Below, one piece after another: positions 1 through 8,766 of a DNA stretch of 64,000 nucleotides. Under the pieces are notes generated by a model. It was given only the letters and a program-made list of their open reading frames with translations, searched no databases and was not told where the DNA came from. The DNA is from JAHLMO01 sp038997305 (GTDB taxonomy: Archaea; Aenigmatarchaeota; Aenigmatarchaeia; CG10238-14; SpSt-28), in the NCBI GenBank assembly GCA_038997305.1, contig JAWAZZ010000002.1, positions 19,546 through 83,545 on the forward strand. Direction: 5' to 3'. The translations under genes were made by a program, and so were the position numbers. How positions within the stretch are numbered: position 1 is the first letter of the stretch; each line of letters opens with the position of its first letter.

Positions 1-258
1 TACAAAAACATTTCCAAATTTTACTGCTTCTCTACTTCCAATTTTTTCTACTCTAGGAAGTAAACCTATATAGCAATCTTTATCTTTTAGTTTCTCTAAA
101 TTTTTCTTAAAGAATGAAAGCACATCTATTTTTCTTTCGAAAAACTCTTGAAGATAAATATTATTTTGATGTAAAACTCTTAACTCCCAATAAATTTTTT
201 CACCTTCATATCCGCTACACAAAAAGTTAAGAAATTCTTCTATAATCGAAATGTTCAT
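1..258 (-). CDS. Primase-polymerase (AEP)-like protein, N-terminal part only
   Basis: An open frame starts at ATG 258-256 and runs 86 codons off the left edge without a stop. The last visible residues include GLLPR, then a Gly/Arg-containing linker, then FGNVFV. This resembles the segment of archaeo-eukaryotic primase/PrimPol domains in which a conserved Arg precedes a beta strand leading to the metal-binding Asp pair. The Asp pair itself would lie outside the window, so the call is tentative. The gene is divergent from the PhoH-like gene with only 29 bases between the two starts, so the two promoters must overlap. It could instead be an unrelated conserved archaeal protein. Confidence 0.45.
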   Translation of the reverse strand, partial: MNISIIEEFLNFLCSGYEGEKIYWELRVLHQNNIYLQEFFERKIDVLSFFKKNLEKLKDKDCYIGLLPRVEKIGSREAVKFGNVFV

Positions 259-287
259 AAAAATTTAAATAAAAAAAGAGAATTATT

Positions 288-1385
288 ATGACTGTAAAAC
301 CTCTAACAGAGAATCAGAAAGATTTGTATAATGCATTAAATAATGAAAGAATTACATACTTAGCTATTTTTGGTCCTAGTGGAAGCGGAAAAACATATTT
401 TGTTATAGATTATGCATTAAGAGTTCTAAAAAATTCTAAAACAAAAAAATTAATACTCATTAAGCCCTTTATAGATCCTGCAACTAAAAGAGAATTCACA
501 ATAGCAGAACTAGGAAATCTATATTTTGAAAACGCAAAACAATATTTAAAAGATATTATCGACTCTTTGAAAGAAGATTGGAACGAAGTAGAAAAATTGA
601 TAAACGAAAAAAGAATAATAATTTCTGATTTTTCTTCGCTTTCTGGAAGAAGTTTTGATGATGCAATTGTTTTTGTTGATGATGTTCAACTAGTAAAGCC
701 AGAGAGAATTATAGAAATCATAATGAGAATAGGAAGCAACTCTCGACTAATAATAGCAGGTGATCCTTTTCTTCAAGCAGAATATCATAATACAATAAAA
801 ATATTAAGAGAGGTTCTCTCAAATCAATCTAATTCATACATTGTTGAATTAGGCTTGAAAGATATTGTAAGAGAAGGTGCAAAATTGGGATTAAAATTAA
901 TGTTAGAAACAAAGTTAAGAAGAAGGGAAATGAGTAAAGAAGAGAAAGAAATATTAAACTTAATACTTGAAGAAGTGGATAACATAGAAATAATCAATAT
1001 TTTGGATTTAAGACCTCTAAAAGAGGAAATAGGAATAACATCTAAAACTGTTCCAGACGCTGTTATAATAGTTAAAGAGGGTCAAGCTGGCAAAATAGTT
1101 GGTAAAGGTGGTAAAACAATTCAGTCTTTAGAAGAAAAACTTAACATGAGTATAAGAGTTTTAGAGTTATCAACAGATTTAAGAGAATATTTCAGAGTTT
1201 TTCATCCAGCTGGCAAATTAGCAAAAGAGTTAAAAGATGTAGAAATAAAAGGTCCTTATTTGTATCTTTATGTAACAAAAGAACAAAGACCAATAGTTTT
1301 AGGAACTAAAGGTGTAAACATTAGATTTTTTGAAGCTTGTCTAAAACAGCTAATGAATGTTGAAGTCAAAGTAATTTCACAATAA
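288..1385 (+). CDS. PhoH-like P-loop ATPase with C-terminal KH domain
   Basis: The protein has 365 residues. Residues 29-36 read GPSGSGKT (Walker A). A hydrophobic strand ending VDDVQ near 125-133 is the Walker B region, and an AGDPF sensor-like segment follows, which is the PhoH/SF1-like arrangement. Around residues 258-275 a KH-type GxxG loop (GKGG) sits in a typical KH segment, and a second KH-like GTKG loop lies near the C-terminus. PhoH proteins are linked to RNA metabolism, and KH domains bind RNA or ssDNA. Many archaeal relatives carry an N-terminal PIN nuclease domain, which is absent here. The last bases overlap the convergent tmk gene by 9. Confidence 0.75.
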   Translation: MTVKPLTENQKDLYNALNNERITYLAIFGPSGSGKTYFVIDYALRVLKNSKTKKLILIKPFIDPATKREFTIAELGNLYFENAKQYLKDIIDSLKEDWNEVEKLINEKRIIISDFSSLSGRSFDDAIVFVDDVQLVKPERIIEIIMRIGSNSRLIIAGDPFLQAEYHNTIKILREVLSNQSNSYIVELGLKDIVREGAKLGLKLMLETKLRRREMSKEEKEILNLILEEVDNIEIINILDLRPLKEEIGITSKTVPDAVIIVKEGQAGKIVGKGGKTIQSLEEKLNMSIRVLELSTDLREYFRVFHPAGKLAKELKDVEIKGPYLYLYVTKEQRPIVLGTKGVNIRFFEACLKQLMNVEVKVISQ

Positions 1386-1976
1386 GTTTATAACTTTTAT
1401 TACATCTTCTTTCACTTCTTCTATGCTTCTATTCGCATCAATTAAATAAACATTTTCTACATCCAACTCCAAATTTCTATAATTTTCAAGAACTTTTCTT
1501 AAAAATTCTCCATTCTCATATAATTCCTTAGCTTTTCCTTCTTTTTCTATTCTTTGCAAAGCTATTTCTACATCAACATCTAAAATTATTATTAAATCGG
1601 GAATTTCTATTAATTTCAAAAGCTCGTTGAACAAATTTTCAAATATTTTTCTCTCTTCTTCATTATTTAATAAAGCTTTTTGATATGCATATGTTGACAA
1701 AAAACATCTATCAGAAATTATATAATCATGTTTTTCCTTTAATCTTCTTATTTCGTTTGTTGTCGAAACTCTATCTGCAAAAAAGAGAAGTGTAGATACG
1801 AAAGGGTTTTTCATGTAATCTTTTTTGTTTTTCAAAGAATTTCTAATAAAATTACCTATTTCAAAATCTGATGGCTCTCTAATTATTATGCTATTTTTTA
1901 GCTCATTAGATAAAAGCTTGCATATAGTAGTTTTTCCAGCACCATCAATACCTTCTATTGCAACATATTTACCCAT
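1377..1976 (-). CDS. tmk: Thymidylate kinase
   Basis: dTMP kinase phosphorylates dTMP to dTDP in dTTP synthesis. The 199-residue protein begins with a P-loop EGIDGAGKT (residues 8-16). It has a REPSD segment corresponding to the family's substrate-binding REP motif, and an SDRCFLSTYAYQ segment matching the DR-plus-YQ signature. Length is typical for the family. It is the last gene of a minus-strand cluster: 56-residue ORF, elp3, membrane protein, tmk. It ends inside the 3' end of the convergent PhoH-like gene. Confidence 0.93.
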   Translation of the reverse strand: MGKYVAIEGIDGAGKTTICKLLSNELKNSIIIREPSDFEIGNFIRNSLKNKKDYMKNPFVSTLLFFADRVSTTNEIRRLKEKHDYIISDRCFLSTYAYQKALLNNEEERKIFENLFNELLKLIEIPDLIIILDVDVEIALQRIEKEGKAKELYENGEFLRKVLENYRNLELDVENVYLIDANRSIEEVKEDVIKVINLL

Positions 1977-1986
1977 TCTAAATTTT

Positions 1987-2322
1987 TTATTTCAAAAAAT
2001 AAAAATACATAGAAACAAATCCCACCAAAAAAGAAATAACAAAAAGCAATAACAATAATATTGGAGAAGAAGATTCAGTAATCTGAAGAATAACAGAAAT
2101 AACAATTATAAGGAAAAATGTCACTATAGCCACAAACTTGGGGTTTTTACAAACATATTGAATTTCGCTGCTAGATTTATTTTCAGTAGGTATTTTTTCA
2201 CAAAGATTTTCTAGAATAATTCTTATTGTTTCTATTTCGCTCTCATTATGACCTTTTAGCAAAAAAGCCAGCGAACTTCCAAGCAAAAAGGTAGTAATTA
2301 TTAGAAGAATTTCTTTTATCAT
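1987..2322 (-). CDS. Small membrane protein, unknown function
   Basis: The protein has 111 residues. A hydrophobic N-terminal segment (about residues 3-22) is followed by a charged stretch with two Cys (about 42 and 58), and then by two close hydrophobic segments (about 67-83 and 90-109). I recognise no family. Its start overlaps the stop of elp3 by 4 bases, and tmk starts 10 bases past its stop. It is therefore almost certainly co-transcribed with both, but that gives no clear functional clue. Confidence 0.6.
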   Translation of the reverse strand: MIKEILLIITTFLLGSSLAFLLKGHNESEIETIRIILENLCEKIPTENKSSSEIQYVCKNPKFVAIVTFFLIIVISVILQITESSSPILLLLLFVISFLVGFVSMYFYFLK

Positions 2323-3884
2323 AATAACTTTATCATATACGGACCTTCTCTTTCATATCCAAGCTTTCTATAATAATCTCTAGTACCAACTGCAGAAATT
2401 ACAACAATTTTATTTCTGTCAAATTCATTTAAAGCAATTTCTTCAGCCTTTTGCATCAAAAATTTTCCAAAACCTCTATGTTGAAAATTTAATTCTTTTG
2501 GCAAGCTCCCTACAGGTAAATGAAATCCTAAAACCTTTAACTCTCTTATCAGAGCGCTTTTATTAGTAATTTCTTTTCTATGAGAAGAATCAGGAATTCT
2601 TAATCTAAGATAAGCATAAAGTGTTTCGTTCTTATCTTCTATACTTAAAAAAATTTCATTGCCATCATTTGCTTCATAATCAATTCTTTCTAAATGTATG
2701 CTTTTCAAATCTGGTTTAATACCTCTTTTATATCTTATTCCTATTTCTCTGCATCTTATGCACTTACATTCAATACCAAACTCTTTAGCTTTGTTTTCTA
2801 CATACTCTCTTAAGTTAGTGTGAGTATATCCAGCATCTATATCATTAGCAGGTAAATCTCTTCCTAACCTTTGTATTCTAACATACTTTGGTATATATTT
2901 TAATGCTTTTGCTAACATTTCTACTAATTCCTCAAACTCGTAAAGTTTAAACTCTCCTTTCTCATACATTTTCCAAAGCGGTGTATTTCTAAAAAGTTGA
3001 AGAGGATAGATTTTTAAATAATCTGGTCTTAAATCCTTATCTTCGAAAAGAATTTTAAACATTTCTAAATCTCTATCTAAATCGCTTTTTGGCAAATTAG
3101 GCATGATATGATAAGTAATTTTTAAAGCTGCATTCCTAGCAATTTTTGTCGCTTTTTTAACATCTTCTATTGTATGACCTCTTCTTACAAAATCTAAAAC
3201 ATCATTATAAACACTTTGAACACCTATTTCTACTCTCGTAACTCCATAAGAAAGCATTTCATCAACATGTTCTTCATAACATAAATCAGGTCTTGTTTCT
3301 ATAGTTAAAGCGACGCATCTATATTTTGCTCTTTCGTTTTTTTGATGTGCTTCTTCTATAGAATTGCTATCTTCCCCATTTAAAGCATCAAAAATCCTTT
3401 TTATAAACCATTCCTTATACTCTTTCTCTAAAGCAAGAAAAGTACCAAGAATTATTATTTCTATCTTTGAATTTTCTGAAAGCAATCCCTCTAATTCATA
3501 ATGAAACAGTCTATTCTTTACTTGCATATATGGGTCATAATCAAATCTTATAGCTCTCTGAATTGCTGGTTCACTAGGAGTATAACTTTTTGGTATGTCA
3601 GAAAATATAGGACAATATATACATGCACCTCCACAAGGTCCTGGTTTTGTCGCTAATGTTATTATTAAAACTCCGCTACTTGCTCTTATAGTTTTGCTTT
3701 TAACCTTTTCTTCTATGTTAATCTTTAATCTATCTTTTATAATTTTAATTAATTCCATTGTCTTTAATACTGGAACTTTATATTTTTTCGAAAGAGAAAC
3801 TTTTAGTTTTTCAAACTCTTGTTTATTTTTTGCACTGACCAATTCTAAAAGATATTCTGTAGGAATTTCTATGTTATCTTTCAT
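2319..3884 (-). CDS. elp3: Elp3-type tRNA uridine(34) acetyltransferase/radical SAM enzyme
   Basis: Elp3 installs the carboxymethyl precursor group at C5 of wobble uridine, using acetyl-CoA and SAM. The 521-residue protein carries the radical-SAM cysteines at 84, 88 and 91 (CGGACIYC), followed by SYTPSEPA, which is typical of Elp3. The middle is a radical-SAM barrel (GVTRVEIGVQS; YHIMPNLPKSD). The C-terminal ~130 residues form a GNAT acetyltransferase domain with an HRGFGKFLM acetyl-CoA loop. Archaeal Elp3 acts without the other Elongator subunits. A Trm9-like methyltransferase, which acts on the product of this pathway in eukaryotes, lies next door on the other strand. Confidence 0.95.
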   Translation of the reverse strand: MKDNIEIPTEYLLELVSAKNKQEFEKLKVSLSKKYKVPVLKTMELIKIIKDRLKINIEEKVKSKTIRASSGVLIITLATKPGPCGGACIYCPIFSDIPKSYTPSEPAIQRAIRFDYDPYMQVKNRLFHYELEGLLSENSKIEIIILGTFLALEKEYKEWFIKRIFDALNGEDSNSIEEAHQKNERAKYRCVALTIETRPDLCYEEHVDEMLSYGVTRVEIGVQSVYNDVLDFVRRGHTIEDVKKATKIARNAALKITYHIMPNLPKSDLDRDLEMFKILFEDKDLRPDYLKIYPLQLFRNTPLWKMYEKGEFKLYEFEELVEMLAKALKYIPKYVRIQRLGRDLPANDIDAGYTHTNLREYVENKAKEFGIECKCIRCREIGIRYKRGIKPDLKSIHLERIDYEANDGNEIFLSIEDKNETLYAYLRLRIPDSSHRKEITNKSALIRELKVLGFHLPVGSLPKELNFQHRGFGKFLMQKAEEIALNEFDRNKIVVISAVGTRDYYRKLGYEREGPYMIKLL

Positions 3885-3909
3885 AAATAAAAACTTCCTT
3901 AAAGAAAAT

Positions 3910-4080
3910 CTATTGAATCTCTCTCAATAAACTTTCCAAATATCTAATTCTTTGTTGTAAAGCTCTAATTTCTCTTGGAGTTTTTGCAGTTAATAAAGCG
4001 CTTTTTGCCCTTTCAATTTCCTTTAAGTACATCCTTTTTAACATTTCGTTTTTAGTATTTAAATTTTTTAATCTTTCCAT
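3910..4080 (-). CDS. 56-residue helical/coiled-coil protein, unknown
   Basis: A short frame runs from ATG 4080-4078 to TAG 3912-3910. It is rich in Lys, Arg, Glu and Leu with regular heptad-like spacing (ERLKNLN, RMYLKEIERAKSALL, RIRYLESLLREIQ), which suggests one or two amphipathic helices. It ends 25 bases upstream of elp3 on the same strand, so it is probably the first gene of that operon. Composition and codon use match neighbouring genes. I recognise no family. An accessory or regulatory peptide for elp3 is possible but is speculation. Confidence 0.5.
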   Translation of the reverse strand: MERLKNLNTKNEMLKRMYLKEIERAKSALLTAKTPREIRALQQRIRYLESLLREIQ

Positions 4081-4177
4081 AATCTTATTATATTCTTTTC
4101 TTAATATATATTTTACTATCTAAAGGTGATAAACATTAAAGTTTAAAGACTATAAAAACAATCGATAGTTTTCAATT

Positions 4178-4831
4178 ATGAATAGCATAGAAAAAATTTA
4201 CGTTAAAGATTTTTATGATGTCGCTGCAGATAGCTGGATAAATATTAGACAAAAATTTAAAGTTTTAGAAAAATTTAAACATATACAAAACAAAAAAATA
4301 CTTGAAGTTGGTTGCGGAACAGCTACTCAATTACTTGAATTTAAAGAAAACTTTCTTGTTGGTATTGATATATCAAAGAAAATGATTAAATATGCTATTG
4401 AAAACGCAAAAAAGAAAAACGTTAAAATATATTTCGTATTAGCAGATGCTAGAAAATTACCATTTAAAGAAAAAACTTTTGATTTTGTATTAAGCATCGC
4501 TACAATACATCACATCTATAGAAGAAAAGATCGAATTAAAGCTCTAATAGAAATGGTAAGAGTTTGTAAAGATTCCTGTTTTATTTCAGTTTTGAAAAGA
4601 TATTCAACTCTAACATTTAAAAAACTCTTTATAGATTTTTTCAGATTCTTTTCATTTGGAAATATATTCTTAGAATGGAAGTATAGAGGAAAGAAATTGA
4701 AAAGATTTTATCATACATATTCACTAAGAGAATTAAAGAGTGATTTGAAAATTGTCGAGAAATTTTTTAAGATATCTTATGAAATTTCTCAAGACAAACT
4801 AAACTTCTTTGTACTAATAAAAAAATATTAG
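4178..4831 (+). CDS. Trm9-like SAM-dependent tRNA wobble-uridine methyltransferase
   Basis: The protein is a 217-residue class I methyltransferase. The segment ILEVGCGTA is the SAM-binding motif I, GIDIS follows as motif II, and ADARKLPF is motif III. The segment SIATIHHI and the later FYHTYSLREL closely resemble Trm9/ALKBH8 enzymes (AViHH and RyYHxF..EL). These methylate the carboxymethyl group of cm5U34 to give mcm5U. Its divergent position next to elp3 supports this. A generic UbiE-like methyltransferase is the alternative. The stop codon overlaps the 3' end of the convergent tRNA-Gln gene. Confidence 0.72.
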   Translation: MNSIEKIYVKDFYDVAADSWINIRQKFKVLEKFKHIQNKKILEVGCGTATQLLEFKENFLVGIDISKKMIKYAIENAKKKNVKIYFVLADARKLPFKEKTFDFVLSIATIHHIYRRKDRIKALIEMVRVCKDSCFISVLKRYSTLTFKKLFIDFFRFFSFGNIFLEWKYRGKKLKRFYHTYSLRELKSDLKIVEKFFKISYEISQDKLNFFVLIKKY

Positions 4832-4932
4832 CCCCGCCCGGATTCGAACCGGGGTCTCCGGGTTTCTTTCATCCTTTATCAAAGCTTTGGATGCCCAAAG
4901 CCCGGCATCCTTGGCCACTAGACGACGGGGCT
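4829..4932 (-). tRNA. tRNA-Gln (anticodon TTG) with intron
   Basis: The reverse strand folds into a cloverleaf. The 7-bp acceptor is AGCCCCG/CGGGGCT with A73, the T-loop is TTCGAAT, and the anticodon stem is CCGGG/CCCGG around a loop reading CTTTGG. The anticodon is therefore TTG. The gene spans 104 bases, about 30 too many. The excess sits after position 37, the canonical archaeal intron site, where CATCC and GGATG can pair to form a bulge-helix-bulge. Splicing by the tRNA endonuclease is expected. The 3' end overlaps the stop codon of the methyltransferase gene by 3 bases. Confidence 0.9.
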
Positions 4933-5001
4933 TTCTATCTATAATTATTTTATAGTAGAAATCTCTAAAAATTTTTATTTAAATAGCAAACTTATTAATT
5001 A

Positions 5002-7323
5002 ATGAAAAAACTCAAATTTAATACATTAGAAAGACACATTTTTAAAATAATAGAAAAAATAAAAATTCCACTCATAACCACTTCAATCCTTCTCTTAATA
5101 ATTTACCTAGCTTTTTTTGTTAGATTAAAAACAGCGTATACAGATATTCCTCTAGATTATGATCCTTGGTGGTTTTATAGACATGCAAAGGATATAGTAG
5201 AAAGATTTGATGAAGAGCATAGATTTGTTTTAAGTGCTTGGGATGTTTTAAGCTATTTCCCTCCAGGTAGACCTATATTTTACGACGGATATAGTTATAC
5301 TATTGCAATTTCCTACATTTTACTAAGAGATTATATTCACTTAAACTTCGAAAAATATACTGTGTATTTTATAGCTGTATTTGCTGCTTTAGTTGCTATT
5401 CCTGCATTCTTTTTGGCAAAGTTTTTAACAAAAAGTAATTTAGCTGGTTTACTTGCTGCTTTTATAATAACTCTTTCACCTGCGTTTCTAACAGTTTCTA
5501 TGGCTGGTTATGTTGATAGCGACGTGGTATATGTCTTTTACACATATCTTTCTATTCTTTCAACTCTCCTTCTTTTTGAAAAATTCTTTAATGAAAAAAT
5601 AGATTTTGTTAGAAGAAAAAATCTAAACAAAATCATAAGGCTAATACCTTACATCTTATTTACGATAGTTTCCTACTTCTTATTTGCATGGAACTGGAAC
5701 TCTGCATATTACTTTTTACATTTCTTCGTTGTCTTTTTTGTAATCTACGGAGCTCTTAAGATTATAATACTTCCGCTATTCAAAATATCTAATTCAAAAG
5801 AAGGTTTTATAGAAATTCTTAATCTTGCTATAATCTTTTTAATTCCTATAGTTTTGGTAGAGATTTTAACATTCTACATAGAAAATGCATTTAACACTGT
5901 ATTACCACATCCGATACAGACTTTAATAAATCAATATATTCTTGCAATTAAAGGTGGTTTAACTAGAGCTTTATTAGTTAACGTATCTGTAGCAGAACTT
6001 CAAACCCTAAACCCATTTAGCTTAGAAGGTATAAAGCAAATAGCAAACAGAGTTGGACTAATGTCATTTATTTTTTCAATTCTTTTAATTCCACTTTTCC
6101 TTTTCAAAATGCTTACAAAAAGATTTGAATGGAAGGAAATTTTCTTAATTTCTTGGCTATTAATTTCTCTATATCTCATTTCGCAAGGAGTTAGATTTTC
6201 TTTGCTTTTTGCAACGTCTTTAGCAATAATTTCATCATACACTTTGATTTCTTTTTATAATATTGCTTTGAATTACATTCAAAAAAACAGAAAAGATTTT
6301 GTTATATTCTTTAACACATTTTTCTTTGCTTTTATATTTCTTTTTGCCTTCTATTACTTAGATAATGCGTTTAAAATCGCTAATGCAATGAAAGGAATGG
6401 AAATTAATGAAAATTGGAGAAGTGCTTTAGATTTCATTAAAACTCATGGAGATGAATATACTTTAGTCGCTACCTGGTGGGATCCAGGCCATATAATAGC
6501 TGGTTATACTGGAATGAAAGTTCACGCAGATGGCGCACATTGTAGCTGGGAAGCTTGCATTCCATATAATCATGACATAAGAATCCAAGATATGGGAAGA
6601 ATATTAACAACATCAAACGAAACTGAAGCATATGAAATTCTTAAAAAATATACAAGAATTTCTCAAGAAGATTGTAAAAGAGTTAAAAACGCTTTTCCAG
6701 AACTTTTTAACGAGAGTATTTGCAACATAACAATCAAAAAAGTTTACTTTATTGCTAGCCAAGATCTTATATTTAAATATTACTGGCCTTATTACTTCTC
6801 TTCTTGCTTAAGAAAATACTATCCAGATAATTCAATATGTTATACAAGAAGTGGAATAGAAAACTTTTTCTTTATAAACAAACAAGCAGAAGGTAAAGTA
6901 TATTCTTTCTTCATATTAAACATCCAGAAATCTGATATTAATAGAAACATCTTAGTTTATACAAGCCAAGCAGTTATTAACAATAGAGTAGTAGATGTTG
7001 ATATAACTATCAAACCAGAAATTTATGAAAATCAAACAATCTTAGTTCCTTATTTAATGAATAGAGACGTAATTAAATATTTGGTATATTATCCTGCAGG
7101 ACAACCAATAGTATTGAATTTAGAAAATTATGGAAAAAAGGCTAATGTAAATGCAATGGTCATATTAGATCCTTCATTACAATACTTAATTTTTGCTGAT
7201 TCTGATTTGATGAATTCAATGTTTACTAAAATGTATTTCTTAAATGGAATTGGTTTGGAAAAGTTTAAGTTAGTATTCAATAATCCAGAAGTTAAAATAT
7301 ATGAAGTTAATTTTGAACAATAA
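5002..7323 (+). CDS. aglB: AglB/STT3-type oligosaccharyltransferase
   Basis: AglB transfers lipid-linked glycans to Asn of N-X-S/T sequons on the outer membrane face. The 773-residue protein has about 12 hydrophobic segments in its first ~460 residues. An early loop reads DYDPWW (near residue 53), the STT3 acidic first-loop motif. The soluble C-terminal domain starts with TWWDPGH near residue 490. Family members usually have WWDYG, so Tyr is replaced by Pro here. The next gene starts 3 bases after its stop and is also a membrane protein. The abundant Asn-X-Ser/Thr sites in the 960-residue surface protein are plausible substrates. Confidence 0.9.
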   Translation: MKKLKFNTLERHIFKIIEKIKIPLITTSILLLIIYLAFFVRLKTAYTDIPLDYDPWWFYRHAKDIVERFDEEHRFVLSAWDVLSYFPPGRPIFYDGYSYTIAISYILLRDYIHLNFEKYTVYFIAVFAALVAIPAFFLAKFLTKSNLAGLLAAFIITLSPAFLTVSMAGYVDSDVVYVFYTYLSILSTLLLFEKFFNEKIDFVRRKNLNKIIRLIPYILFTIVSYFLFAWNWNSAYYFLHFFVVFFVIYGALKIIILPLFKISNSKEGFIEILNLAIIFLIPIVLVEILTFYIENAFNTVLPHPIQTLINQYILAIKGGLTRALLVNVSVAELQTLNPFSLEGIKQIANRVGLMSFIFSILLIPLFLFKMLTKRFEWKEIFLISWLLISLYLISQGVRFSLLFATSLAIISSYTLISFYNIALNYIQKNRKDFVIFFNTFFFAFIFLFAFYYLDNAFKIANAMKGMEINENWRSALDFIKTHGDEYTLVATWWDPGHIIAGYTGMKVHADGAHCSWEACIPYNHDIRIQDMGRILTTSNETEAYEILKKYTRISQEDCKRVKNAFPELFNESICNITIKKVYFIASQDLIFKYYWPYYFSSCLRKYYPDNSICYTRSGIENFFFINKQAEGKVYSFFILNIQKSDINRNILVYTSQAVINNRVVDVDITIKPEIYENQTILVPYLMNRDVIKYLVYYPAGQPIVLNLENYGKKANVNAMVILDPSLQYLIFADSDLMNSMFTKMYFLNGIGLEKFKLVFNNPEVKIYEVNFEQ

Positions 7324-7326
7324 TTC

Positions 7327-8766
7327 ATGAGAGAAAAAATAATATACTCAATATTACCACTAATCTTGTTGCTACTCCTTATTTTAACATCTAATATCTT
7401 AACTAAGAAAGAATTTATAATTTCAGAAGCTGAAAATTTAAATTGTGATAATTTAATTTCAATAGGTTCAAAAATAACTTCTATTAACGATAAATACATA
7501 GAATCAAAAAAAGATTTTGATAATGTAATAAATGATTTAAGGGTTAATCAAACTTTCTTTATTGTCGCAGATAATAAGATAATAAGATGTTTATGGAAAA
7601 ACGAAAGTAAATTAGATATAGTAGAAGTAATAAACAAACCTATAGGCTTTGGAATAAACGTAGAAAGATTATACCTAGAAAACTCGGAAAAAAACAAAAA
7701 GTTTCTAAAATATTTAGGTTATTCAAATTTCATTGAAGATGATAAATACTTAATTTTACCTTATGATAGTAAATTGTTACTAGCTTTAAGCTCAAAACAA
7801 AACATTTCATTCTATATCGAAAGAATTTTAAACGTAGACAATGAATCTGTAATAATAGAAAATAAAAAACTTGGTCTAGATGAACTAAAAAATCTCTTTG
7901 ATGAAGTTGTATTCAACGAAAATAACGTAACTGTTAGAAAATTCTTATTTAATCAAAACGATTTAATAGATTTTAACTATAAGATTACTCATCTAACATA
8001 TATTAATGTATACTATGTTACTTTCGAATTTGAAATAGATGAGAATGCTTCAAAAACCCTAAACGAATATCTTCAAACAATACCAATTAGACTTATAAAT
8101 TTTGAGAAATATTATGATGCAAAGCTCTTAGTAAAGGTTGATAACAATGTTCTACTAGATTTCTATCTACCATACACAACTTTCGAAAGAAAAATAAATA
8201 TAACCTTAATAAACTTCGAAGATTATAAAAAGGTTGTAGAAACCTTTTCACAATACTTCCTATCAAAATCTGAGATAAAAGAAGAATTTGGATTCAAGCT
8301 CTTCTTTTTCGATATAGTTATAATATTAGTTTCTTCCCTTCTAACACTCTATTTAATAATAAAGAAAAAGATAGAAAAAAGCTCTATGATAATTGTTTCT
8401 CCTCTAATTTTTTCTTCTCTCTTTTTCTCATCTCTTTTGTTCCTCTCCTTCTTAATACTCTATCTAATATTTACTTTAAAAAACAGAAAATTAGATCTAA
8501 CAAGAATGTTAATTGTCATTATCTCATTAATTCCAGTTATTTATTATTTTAACTATGTGTACTTTTCTATTTTCTTCTTTTTCTTCTCACTTTTAATTTA
8601 CAATATCTCAGAATTCATAGCGCTAAAATATCATAAACTAAGAGGAATTTTAGAAATTCTTTTAGGAATTGTGGCTCTTTCGATTTACTTCTTTAATCCG
8701 ATAATATCTTATTCTTTATTAATCTCAGTATTTGCAAAAGTTTATCGAGAATTTTATAGTTATTAA
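7327..8766 (+). CDS. Multi-pass membrane protein with PDZ-like extracellular segment, unknown
   Basis: The 479-residue protein has an N-terminal hydrophobic anchor (about residues 8-22). Next comes a segment resembling a PDZ peptide-binding fold (IGSKITSINDKYI, then a DF...IN..L spacing), and then about 200 soluble residues. The last ~170 residues contain about six hydrophobic helices. It starts 3 bases after aglB and is surely co-transcribed with it, so a role at the cell surface or in glycoprotein handling is plausible. I see no protease motif. The last 74 bases overlap the convergent PAP2 gene. Confidence 0.65.
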   Translation: MREKIIYSILPLILLLLLILTSNILTKKEFIISEAENLNCDNLISIGSKITSINDKYIESKKDFDNVINDLRVNQTFFIVADNKIIRCLWKNESKLDIVEVINKPIGFGINVERLYLENSEKNKKFLKYLGYSNFIEDDKYLILPYDSKLLLALSSKQNISFYIERILNVDNESVIIENKKLGLDELKNLFDEVVFNENNVTVRKFLFNQNDLIDFNYKITHLTYINVYYVTFEFEIDENASKTLNEYLQTIPIRLINFEKYYDAKLLVKVDNNVLLDFYLPYTTFERKINITLINFEDYKKVVETFSQYFLSKSEIKEEFGFKLFFFDIVIILVSSLLTLYLIIKKKIEKSSMIIVSPLIFSSLFFSSLLFLSFLILYLIFTLKNRKLDLTRMLIVIISLIPVIYYFNYVYFSIFFFFFSLLIYNISEFIALKYHKLRGILEILLGIVALSIYFFNPIISYSLLISVFAKVYREFYSY

